Source: Treponema sp.
GTDB lineage: Bacteria > Spirochaetota > Spirochaetia > Treponematales > Breznakiellaceae
Assembly (NCBI GenBank): GCA_031257715.1
Contig: JAIROE010000077.1
Span: forward strand, 1 to 6,753
Direction: 5' to 3'
DNA: 6,753 nt
Shown in pieces: positions 1 through 5,305 of this stretch. The notes under the pieces were generated by a model. It made no database searches. It worked only from the letters and a program-made list of their open reading frames with translations, and was not told the DNA's origin. The stretch's first letter is position 1, and every line of letters starts with the position of its first letter. The position numbers were made by a program, and so were the translations under genes.

Positions 1-282
1 AACCGCCGCGGATTTTGCCTTGTTCCGCTGGAGACTTCCTATGAGGTGCAGTTCGGTTCCCGGATGCGATTCCCTGAACCCGTCAAATTTTCCCTTCGCC
101 TCCTGCACCCTGTTTTCCCCGAAAAGCCGCAGCCCCGCCTGCCACGCCTCTTCCACCGCCGCCCTGTCGTGAAACTTTGTCACGCCCATGAGGCGCACCC
201 CGTCCGGTCTTCTGCCGGAACGGCGGCAGGCTTCCGCGAGCCTTTCCTCAATACGCAAAAAATTACCGGCGACAGTTGTCAT
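1..282 (-). CDS. yggS: YggS/PLPBP family pyridoxal-phosphate homeostasis protein, N-terminal part (cut by left edge)
   Basis: The first 94 residues of a YggS/YBL036C (PLPBP) protein are visible; the rest lies beyond base 1. Known family members are cytosolic single-domain TIM-barrel proteins that bind pyridoxal 5'-phosphate on a lysine, help keep vitamin B6 and some amino-acid pools balanced, and have no demonstrated enzyme activity. Seen here: the PLP lysine in LMGVTKFH, at residue 36, the same number as in E. coli YggS; the signature FGENRVQEA at residues 54-62 (family FGENYVQE); and LHLIGSLQRNK at 78-88 (family WHFIGxLQxNK). The ATG at 282-280 overlaps the rsmA stop in an ATGA. A GGAG at 288-291 lies 5 nt upstream, so this start is well supported. 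It is the last visible gene of the minus-strand cluster. All motifs in the visible part are intact. Confidence 0.93.
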   Translation of the reverse strand, partial: MTTVAGNFLRIEERLAEACRRSGRRPDGVRLMGVTKFHDRAAVEEAWQAGLRLFGENRVQEAKGKFDGFRESHPGTELHLIGSLQRNKAKSAAV

Positions 283-1193
283 TGTTTCTCCGGAGGATCT
301 TCCAAAACCGCGTCCTCAAAAATCCCCAGTGCCTCAACCGCCGAGGCAAGCTCCGCGAAGGCGGCGCAGTCAAGATTTTCGGCCCGTTCGTTTTCGTGTA
401 TGCCCAGATGCAGCAGTATTTCCCGGGCCCTCCCGCCGGCTTCGTCCATGGGGATTGGCTTTCCCTTTATTATACGGGAAAAAAGAAAAATTTGAAGACC
501 GTTTTTGACGGTTTTTCTGCGGACGGAAAAAAGATGCCGCACGAGCGGGTAAAAGACAGACGGGTATGCGTCCTTTTCTTCCACGGAGAGTTCCAGCAGC
601 ACTCCCCGCGACTGTACCTTCGGCACAGGGTAAAACGACGCGCCCTTTATTGTCATGAGCGGCGTGATCCTGTACCTGGAACGGCAGAGTACGGAAAAGG
701 ATGAATAATCCGGCCCTCCGGGAGACGCGGCCATGCGAAGGGCCGTTTCCTTCTGAACCATGACCACCATGCGCCTGAAGAGCCTTCCCTTTTCGATGAA
801 GCAGGCCAGGAGTGCGGCGCCTATGTTGTAGGGGAGGTTTCCCATAAGGAAGGGCGCGGGGGGCATTTCCTGCCATGTTTTAAGGACATCCCCTTCAACA
901 AGGAGAAACCCCTTTTCACCCTGAAACAATTCCCTCAACAGGCGGATGAAACCCCGGTCAATTTCTAAGGCCGTAACCCGCGCGCCCCTGTCAAGAAGCC
1001 CTCTGGTCATGGCGCCAAGGCCGGCTCCTACTTCCCAAACCCCGTCCCCCTCCCCCGCCCCCAGCGCGTCAAGGAGGGCGTTCCGCACCGCCGCGTTGAT
1101 AAGGAAATTCTGCCCGTATTTTTTCCGCATTCCAAGGCCCCGCCCTTCAAGAAGGGCCTTCAGATCCTTTCCCGAATTGTAATTGACCATCAT
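279..1193 (-). CDS. rsmA: 16S rRNA (adenine1518-N6/adenine1519-N6)-dimethyltransferase RsmA (KsgA)
   Basis: This 304-residue protein has the full set of RsmA/KsgA motifs. The family dimethylates two adjacent adenines near the 3' end of 16S rRNA using S-adenosylmethionine, a late step in 30S maturation; its loss gives kasugamycin resistance. Visible motifs are KKYGQNFLI (residues 24-32), SAM motif I VWEVGAGLGAMT (52-63), the acidic motif II ALEID (75-79), GDV (101-103), the catalytic motif IV GNLPYNI (118-124), MVQKETALR, FYPVPKVQS, and FSVRRKTVKNGL in the C-terminal domain. The protein is slightly longer than the usual 260-290 residues. The ATG at 1193-1191 overlaps the comEC stop as ATGA, and a second ATG follows at once. 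There is no good Shine-Dalgarno (upstream bases are TTTGCCGGCTC), so translation probably depends on coupling to comEC. A striking G-run cluster (1040-1062) lies just before motif I. Confidence 0.96.
   Translation of the reverse strand: MMVNYNSGKDLKALLEGRGLGMRKKYGQNFLINAAVRNALLDALGAGEGDGVWEVGAGLGAMTRGLLDRGARVTALEIDRGFIRLLRELFQGEKGFLLVEGDVLKTWQEMPPAPFLMGNLPYNIGAALLACFIEKGRLFRRMVVMVQKETALRMAASPGGPDYSSFSVLCRSRYRITPLMTIKGASFYPVPKVQSRGVLLELSVEEKDAYPSVFYPLVRHLFSVRRKTVKNGLQIFLFSRIIKGKPIPMDEAGGRAREILLHLGIHENERAENLDCAAFAELASAVEALGIFEDAVLEDPPEKQ
288..291 (-). promoter_or_regulatory. Shine-Dalgarno sequence of yggS
   Basis: On the minus strand GGAG is followed by AAACA and then the ATG at 282. This is good spacing (5 nt) and fixes the yggS start. 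The SD lies inside the last codons of rsmA and inside the 8-bp palindrome CTCCGGAG (288-295). Confidence 0.6.
1040..1062 (-). other. Putative G-quadruplex motif in the sense strand of rsmA
   Basis: Read on the minus (mRNA) strand, this stretch has four G-runs of 5, 5, 5 and 4, separated by loops of only 1, 1 and 2 nt. It fits the canonical G3+N1-7 pattern very well. It encodes alternating Gly with Ala, Glu and Asp at residues 45-51, immediately before SAM motif I. The protein sequence there is a plain glycine-rich loop, so nearly all the G-richness comes from GGG glycine codons. Folding is predicted, not shown. Confidence 0.55.
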
Positions 1194-2758
1194 GAGCCGG
1201 CAAAGGGAAGGAGGCGGTTTCTGCCGCGCCTTGAACGGTACGCAAGGAAAAGGACGGTGAGGGAGAGGGCAAGGGAAGCCGCCAGTACCGGCGCGGGTCC
1301 GGGGGAAACCCCCGGTACGGCGGCGGCCAGCCTCACGATTTTTTCCTGCGCCCGGTAAAGGACTGAAAGCGCCGGCGACAGCGCCCTTCCGGCCGCCGGT
1401 GAAACGGCGGTAAGGGCAAGAACGGGAACGGAACCTGCCATAAACATCACGGCAAGCGGAACGACGAAGATGCCGGCGGCTATCCCCACGGGCCTTAAAA
1501 CGCCGAACCAGTACGCCGTCACCGGGGCGACGGCGATAAAGGCCCCCAGAGAAGCGGAAAGCGGCCCCAGAAACATTTCGGGTATCTTGCCGCGCCCCAG
1601 TTCACGCAGGGCTTCCCCGATGATCAATATGCCGAAAAGGGCCAAATAGGAAAGGATAAACGAAACGCCTGTTCCTGAACCGGGGTAAAGGACGATGTGT
1701 ACAAGAAAACTCACTGCCAAAAGGTTGAGCGGAACCCGGTGAAAGCTCCCCAGAACCGCGATGGTCCCGAGGAGGTACATGATCGCCGCCCGGTTAAGAC
1801 CGGGCTGGGGACCGACGACAAACACATAGGCCGTAACAAAGACCGCGCACAAAACGGCGGCGGCCTTGAGTCCCAGCGGCTTTTTCAAGAGGAAAACAAC
1901 CATGGCGGAAATGACGGCAAGGTGCATCCCCGAAAGGGCAAGAACATGGGCGCAGCCTGCGTCACGCCAGGCCGACGCAAGATCACCGTCAAGGGTGTCC
2001 CTTATGCCCAGAAGCAGGGCAAGCGAAAGGCCGCTCCAGCCGTCCTCCCCGGCGTCCGCGGTCCCGGCAAGCTTCACGAGCCTTTGCCGCACGCCGGTCC
2101 TCAACTGTTCAAGCGGGGAAGCGGGAGAAGTAACGTGCACGGAAACCGCCCTGAAATACGGCCCGCCGCGGCCGTCCTCCGCCGGGACAATGAAGTCCCC
2201 TTCCACATACACGGTACAGCCGCAGCCGAATTCTTTCACCTGTACGACATTTTCTTCGGGGAAATAAACCGGCAGTGATCCCCTGGCGCCTGCCCTGACG
2301 CCGGCGCCGTTTACGGCATACACAAGCTCGATACGCCCCATGCCCCGGCCGCCCTGAACCGCACGGGGATCTTCGGCAAGCGTTCCTGAAACTGCGGTAA
2401 CGGTTTCGGGCCGCAAGCCGGGAAAGGGTCCCCGCGGCGCAGCCGCCTGTGCGCCGGCGCCGATGACAATACCCGCGGCAAATGCGGCGGCAAGACGGCC
2501 GGCGAAACGGAAAATGCGGGGAAGTTCCTTTCCGCTTCCGTACGCCGTGACGCGGTTTTCGTTTACGGCATTATCAAAGAAGAAATCCGGAGCTTCCCCA
2601 AGGACGCGGAAAAAGGAAACAAGGGAGGAACAGAAAAAAATAATGAAGAAAGCGCGGCCGGCAAAACCGCCGTCCCCAAAAAGACCGGCGGAATAATAGT
2701 ACAGCGCCGCGCCGAGAGCGGCCGAGACGGCCGGAGTAAGCTGTTTTGTCCTTACCAT
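1190..2758 (-). CDS. comEC: ComEC/Rec2-type DNA-uptake channel protein, without C-terminal MBL domain
   Basis: This is a 522-residue polytopic membrane protein. ComEC forms the inner-membrane channel through which single-stranded DNA enters competent cells. Order seen: N-terminal hydrophobic segments (about 12-50 and 85-107), a soluble region (about 115-212) matching the OB-fold-like N-terminal domain, then the Competence domain from about 240, with LLLGIRDTLDG (248-258), the hallmark HVLALSGMHLAVIS (271-284), PGLNRAAIMYLL (319-330) and several further membrane helices up to about 507. The protein ends with RSRRGRNRLL. Full-length ComEC is often 700-800 residues because of an added metallo-beta-lactamase-like domain, absent here. 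Its ATG overlaps the end of the upstream gene by 7 nt and has no well-placed Shine-Dalgarno (an AGAGG sits about 14 nt upstream), so coupled translation is likely. Whether this organism is competent cannot be told from the window. Confidence 0.9.
   Translation of the reverse strand: MVRTKQLTPAVSAALGAALYYYSAGLFGDGGFAGRAFFIIFFCSSLVSFFRVLGEAPDFFFDNAVNENRVTAYGSGKELPRIFRFAGRLAAAFAAGIVIGAGAQAAAPRGPFPGLRPETVTAVSGTLAEDPRAVQGGRGMGRIELVYAVNGAGVRAGARGSLPVYFPEENVVQVKEFGCGCTVYVEGDFIVPAEDGRGGPYFRAVSVHVTSPASPLEQLRTGVRQRLVKLAGTADAGEDGWSGLSLALLLGIRDTLDGDLASAWRDAGCAHVLALSGMHLAVISAMVVFLLKKPLGLKAAAVLCAVFVTAYVFVVGPQPGLNRAAIMYLLGTIAVLGSFHRVPLNLLAVSFLVHIVLYPGSGTGVSFILSYLALFGILIIGEALRELGRGKIPEMFLGPLSASLGAFIAVAPVTAYWFGVLRPVGIAAGIFVVPLAVMFMAGSVPVLALTAVSPAAGRALSPALSVLYRAQEKIVRLAAAVPGVSPGPAPVLAASLALSLTVLFLAYRSRRGRNRLLPFAGS
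1299..1315. repeat. GC-rich perfect hairpin near the 3' end of comEC
   Basis: CCGGGGG and CCCCCGG form a perfect 7-bp all-GC stem around a 3-nt loop (AAA on the plus strand, TTT on the mRNA strand). It lies about 110 nt before the comEC stop and codes for the PGVSPG stretch at residues 482-487. No U-tract follows on either strand, so it is not an intrinsic terminator. It may be a codon-choice by-product or may slow ribosomes or polymerase ahead of rsmA. Confidence 0.35.
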
Positions 2759-3966
2759 TTAAGCTGGTTCAAAGCCTCTCTGGCCGCCGCCTTGATCTGT
2801 TCGGGGTAGGATAAATAACCGGTATAAAGGAGATTGTCAAACGCCGTCTTGTCGCCCATCTTGCCCAGGGTCTTTATCACGGCCATGGTTATCTCGCCGT
2901 CATATTCGCCGTTCCGCTCCGTCTGCGCGTTGATATACCCCATCTGCAGAGACAGGGTCTGGGCCGCCTCGAAAGTACCCATGGCGCCCATGCAGGCAAT
3001 TGCCTCAAGAAAACGTTCCTTTGAGACGGCGCCCTGCTGGTAATCGGTCTGAACCACGTAAAAATGCCGTATCACAAGGGCGTTCGCCCGGCTCCACTCA
3101 AGAGCGGCAAGGGCGTTTACCGCCGCGTAACGGAGGAAAGAAATCTCGCCGCGGTTCCCCGAATCTTCGGCAAGCCCCAGGCTCATGTCAAGGGCGGCCT
3201 CGGCGATTTCCCCCTTTTCCGCCGCACCGAAACGTCCGTTGTTAATACCGGCGTTGAAGGCGGCAAGTTTTTCGGCGGGAGGATTGCGCCTTATAATGTC
3301 AACAAGAAACTGACGGTAATCGCCGCCAAGTTCCGTGAGGGCCTTTTCCGCCGTGCGGGCAATGGAATCGGGATACCCCGAGACGAGGACGGTAAAAAGC
3401 ACGGAATAGGATGAACCATCCCCCAGTTCTCCGATGGCGGCAATGGCGGCTTCCACAGCAAGATAATCAACAGCCGAACGGGAACGGTAGCGGTCATTTT
3501 CTCCGGAAAGAAATTCATTGAGCCGTTCAGCGACGGAAGGGTTTCCCTTCCCCACAACTCCCAGCGCCTTTAACACTTCCGTTCTGACAAGGGAATCCCG
3601 GTAAGTATCGAACACTTTCCAGAGGGTGTCGGCCCCCGCCGCATAACCGGCTTCCCCGCTTCCCCGCGCGGCAAAGGCGGCAAGGCTTATCATGTCGGGG
3701 TCCTGCCCGAGTATCCCGGCATTCTGCAGGACAAACGTCAGGGCAAATTCATAAAGCCGGCCGATGAACGCCTGCGCCTGCTCGTCGGTCGCCGCGTCGC
3801 GGAGCACCTCCGCCTTGGCGTCAAGCGAGGCCCGCATGAAATGGCGTTCGTAGGAAACGAGTATGGTTTCAGGCGCCGGAGGAACATCGCTTTCCTGGGC
3901 CGAAATGATTTCGCATACAAGAATCAGGCACGGGACAAACATCGCGACGCATCTTTTTTTCATCAT
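2752..3966 (-). CDS. Exported HEAT-like repeat protein of unknown function
   Basis: This 404-residue protein starts with a classical signal peptide: MMKKR, a hydrophobic core at 7-22 and a likely signal peptidase I site after ISA (residue 23). The mature protein is almost all helical and contains recurring HEAT-like pairs, for example VLKALGVVGKGN (131-142), AAIAAIGELGDGSS (173-186), ARTAEKALTELGG (203-215), AAVNALAALE (281-290), LEAIACMGAMG (320-330), VIKTLGKMGDK (363-373) and AREALNQLKW at the end. HEAT repeats form protein-binding solenoids, so a scaffold role in the periplasm or at the envelope is inferred. No enzyme motif is seen. Of the two adjacent ATGs, the second (3963-3961) sits 6 nt from the GGGAGG Shine-Dalgarno and the first only 3 nt, so MKKR may be the real N-terminus. 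The gene overlaps its neighbours on both sides. Cys18 could suggest a relaxed spirochaetal lipobox, but the ISA site fits better. Confidence 0.85.
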   Translation of the reverse strand: MMKKRCVAMFVPCLILVCEIISAQESDVPPAPETILVSYERHFMRASLDAKAEVLRDAATDEQAQAFIGRLYEFALTFVLQNAGILGQDPDMISLAAFAARGSGEAGYAAGADTLWKVFDTYRDSLVRTEVLKALGVVGKGNPSVAERLNEFLSGENDRYRSRSAVDYLAVEAAIAAIGELGDGSSYSVLFTVLVSGYPDSIARTAEKALTELGGDYRQFLVDIIRRNPPAEKLAAFNAGINNGRFGAAEKGEIAEAALDMSLGLAEDSGNRGEISFLRYAAVNALAALEWSRANALVIRHFYVVQTDYQQGAVSKERFLEAIACMGAMGTFEAAQTLSLQMGYINAQTERNGEYDGEITMAVIKTLGKMGDKTAFDNLLYTGYLSYPEQIKAAAREALNQLKW

Positions 3967-5057
3967 CCGCCTCCCGGCGCCTGCATGGCGCTCTTTGAAG
4001 CATCTTCCCCGATCATGCCTTCGGTTTCCTCATCAAGCAGCCTGAAGGGAAGCTCCTCCTCTTCTTCGGGCAGCATTCCGAACACTTCGCCCAGAATCTG
4101 GTTCCGCGTTTCTATGGGCAGGGAATCCGCTTCAATATGAAGTACCGAACGGTTGGTATCTTCATTAAAATCAACGGACCTGACCGTGCCGCTCATGCTG
4201 ACCGCCGTATTATCCAGGGCAAACTGGATCTTTACCCGCAGTTCCGCCGCGGCCTTGCCCCCCACGGTAACGGCGCAGCCTGTATCGGAAAGATCCTCCA
4301 GAAAACATTTCAGCCCCGGCGTCACCTCTATGGTTCCCGGCGCCTCATCCTCTCCCCGGAGGTAAAGAAAGGCCGCTTTGTGAAGCTTGATGCGCACCGA
4401 CTTCCGCTTCTGCGTGCGGAAAAGGGAATCGGAATGGGTTATTTTGAGGGAAGAAATCCCTCTGGAAAATACCTCGTCCTCCACCAATGAATCAAAAACA
4501 TACCCCGCGTCGTCTTCCCGCCAGAAATACACCGAAATTTTCAGGCCGTTCCACGAAAAAACGGCGGGGATCTTGGTGTTGACGGGCCGGGAAATGGTAA
4601 GGTACTGGTTCACCGTTTTAATCACCTGTGACTTGAACACGCCCGTACCTGTCACCAGCACCCGGAGGGGCTGCCCCTCGCTTATCTGCCGGGAACTGGA
4701 AATGCCGTTTTTTACACGGGGCTTGTTCATCTCTATCTTCTTGCGGTAATCGTAAAGCTTTGAAAGGAAATCCTGCGTACCCGTATCGTCGCTTTCCCCG
4801 GACATGCGGATGCCGCGGACCATGGAGCGTATGCATATATCAAGCTGGTTCTGCGACCAGAAAAGAGATGAGGGATCGGCTATATCACACTTGACCGCAA
4901 GACGCCGCAGCAACTCTATTTCTCTGAAAGAAAAACCCGCGTCTTTCCCCTTGGCAAAAAACTGTACCCAGGAGCCTTTTTCCTTTTTGGGACGTGAAAC
5001 AATAAACATTACAAGACCGAGGACGGCGACAATGACAAACAAAGTAAACAAGGGCAT
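3963..5057 (-). CDS. Membrane-anchored PilZ-domain protein (probable c-di-GMP receptor)
   Basis: This protein has up to 364 residues. A single N-terminal transmembrane segment (about 3-20) is followed by the basic SRPKKEK, which suggests a cytoplasmic body. Residues about 40-205 form a conserved-looking N-terminal domain of the kind placed before PilZ in spirochaetal and YcgR-like proteins. The PilZ domain occupies about 214-328. It has an intact RxxxR (R218-KSV-R222) and DxSxxG (D255, S257, G260), the two motifs that contact cyclic di-GMP. An acidic EEEEE tract follows at 331-335. PilZ receptors control motility, biofilm or secretion; T. denticola TDE0214 is a characterised treponemal example, but orthology was not tested. 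The GAGGG on the minus strand (5058-5062) directly abuts the ATG, while TTG at codon 3 (5051-5049) has an ideal 6-nt spacing, so TTG may be the true start. It is the first gene of the five-gene cluster. Confidence 0.88.
   Translation of the reverse strand: MPLFTLFVIVAVLGLVMFIVSRPKKEKGSWVQFFAKGKDAGFSFREIELLRRLAVKCDIADPSSLFWSQNQLDICIRSMVRGIRMSGESDDTGTQDFLSKLYDYRKKIEMNKPRVKNGISSSRQISEGQPLRVLVTGTGVFKSQVIKTVNQYLTISRPVNTKIPAVFSWNGLKISVYFWREDDAGYVFDSLVEDEVFSRGISSLKITHSDSLFRTQKRKSVRIKLHKAAFLYLRGEDEAPGTIEVTPGLKCFLEDLSDTGCAVTVGGKAAAELRVKIQFALDNTAVSMSGTVRSVDFNEDTNRSVLHIEADSLPIETRNQILGEVFGMLPEEEEELPFRLLDEETEGMIGEDASKSAMQAPGGG
3970..3975 (-). promoter_or_regulatory. Shine-Dalgarno sequence of the HEAT-like gene
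   Basis: GGGAGG on the minus strand is followed by CGG and then ATGATG. Spacing is 3 nt to the first ATG and 6 nt to the second, so the second ATG at 3963 is the better-spaced start. The site lies within the last codons (Pro-Gly-Gly-Gly) of the PilZ gene. Confidence 0.55.
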
Positions 5058-5062
5058 CCCTC
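5058..5062 (-). promoter_or_regulatory. Shine-Dalgarno sequence of the PilZ gene, pointing to a TTG start
   Basis: On the minus strand TTGAGGG runs straight into ATGCCCTTG. The GAGGG has 0 nt to the ATG at 5057 but 6 nt to the TTG at 5051-5049. This favours initiation at TTG, which would remove two residues (Met-Pro). No convincing sigma-70 promoter is seen between here and 5100 on this strand; the best -10-like string is TAATAT (5087-5092) without a matching -35. Confidence 0.45.
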
Positions 5063-5089
5063 AAGTATGGTATACAAAATCCATTTATA

Positions 5090-5241
5090 TTACAATGGAC
5101 TTGTTCAAGAACCCGGCTGGTTCTTTGCCAAGCTTCGCTTGGCTTACAAGTCTCGCTGATTTGGTGTATTTTTTGCAAAAATCCGCAAAATCTGCCGTTT
5201 TTTAGCGGAAGTTGTTCAATAACTGAAGTTATTGAACAACT
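5090..5241. repeat. Hairpin-rich intergenic repeat element, long copy
   Basis: This 152-bp non-coding block fills most of the divergent intergenic region. It starts with TTACAATGGA, which also starts the second copy at 5984. It has four potential hairpins: AAGAACC/GGTTCTT (5107-5125, loop CGGCT), GCCAAGC/GCTTGGC (5127-5143, loop TTC), TCTGC/GCGGA (5191-5209) and a perfect 15-bp-arm inverted repeat (5210-5241). The outer ends ACTTGTTCAA (5099-5108) and TTGAACAACT (5232-5241) are inverted repeats of each other, 9 of 10 matching, as in miniature inverted-repeat elements. Bases 5179-5241 align with 5993-6054 at about 75% identity with one 1-nt gap (hand alignment). The segment 5100-5178 is absent from the second copy. 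No transposase is present, and no target-site duplication was recognised. Confidence 0.7.
5210..5241. repeat. Perfect inverted repeat, 15-bp arms, GA centre
   Basis: AGTTGTTCAATAACT, then GA, then its exact reverse complement. In RNA it would form a 14-15 bp stem, probably closed as C(UGAA)G. It is not followed by a good U-tract in either direction (plus strand continues CTCTAATACTC), so it is a poor terminator. It lies 64 nt upstream of the CPBP start and about 150 nt upstream of the PilZ start. It could be a repeat-borne RNA structure, a protein-binding operator or the end of a small mobile element. Confidence 0.75.
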
Positions 5242-5295
5242 CTAATACTCTATTTTTACATGATATCATAGACTCCGCCATGTGTCAAAAGGACA

Positions 5296-5301
5296 AAGGA
5301 G
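5296..5301 (+). promoter_or_regulatory. Shine-Dalgarno sequence of the CPBP gene
   Basis: AAAGGAG (5295-5301) is followed by TACC and the ATG at 5306. This strong match decides the start in favour of ATG 5306 over the in-frame GTG at 5282, which has no Shine-Dalgarno. A 10-bp palindrome ATGATATCAT (5260-5269) lies upstream. I see no convincing -35/-10 pair for this gene. Confidence 0.6.
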
Positions 5302-5305
5302 TACC

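Noticed and set aside
46..704. Several plus-strand open frames opposite yggS and rsmA
   Set aside because: Long antisense frames are expected in GC-rich coding DNA. The minus-strand proteins have clear family motifs and these do not.
1697..2278. Plus-strand open frame of 193 codons opposite comEC
   Set aside because: It is rich in Arg, Gly, Lys and Pro without domain signs, and antisense to a well-supported membrane protein.
3954..3963. A7 tract after the HEAT gene start codons as a phase-variation site
   Set aside because: Short A-runs at Lys codons after the start are common in AAA-rich signal peptides. Seven A is weak evidence compared with the C9 and C8 tracts.
5067..5095. TTGTAA (5090-5095) and TACCAT (5067-5072), 17 nt apart on the minus strand, as a promoter for the PilZ cluster
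   Set aside because: The predicted transcript start would fall at the Shine-Dalgarno or start codon, and both hexamers match the consensus only 4 of 6.
4885..5178. Minus-strand open frame of about 97 codons running from the long repeat into the PilZ gene
   Set aside because: It overlaps the PilZ start region in another frame and begins in repeat DNA. No recognisable domain or ribosome site supports it.
5210..5241. The perfect inverted repeat as an intrinsic terminator
   Set aside because: It lies upstream of both divergent genes, and no U-tract directly follows on either strand.
5090..5241. CRISPR array, tRNA or riboswitch in the divergent intergenic region
   Set aside because: There are no regularly spaced direct repeats, no cloverleaf, and no known aptamer signature. 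The repeats are inverted and few.
5282..5305. GTG at 5282 as the CPBP start
   Set aside because: It has no Shine-Dalgarno, and the extra residues (MSKGQRST) contain the codons of the AAAGGAG that serves ATG 5306.
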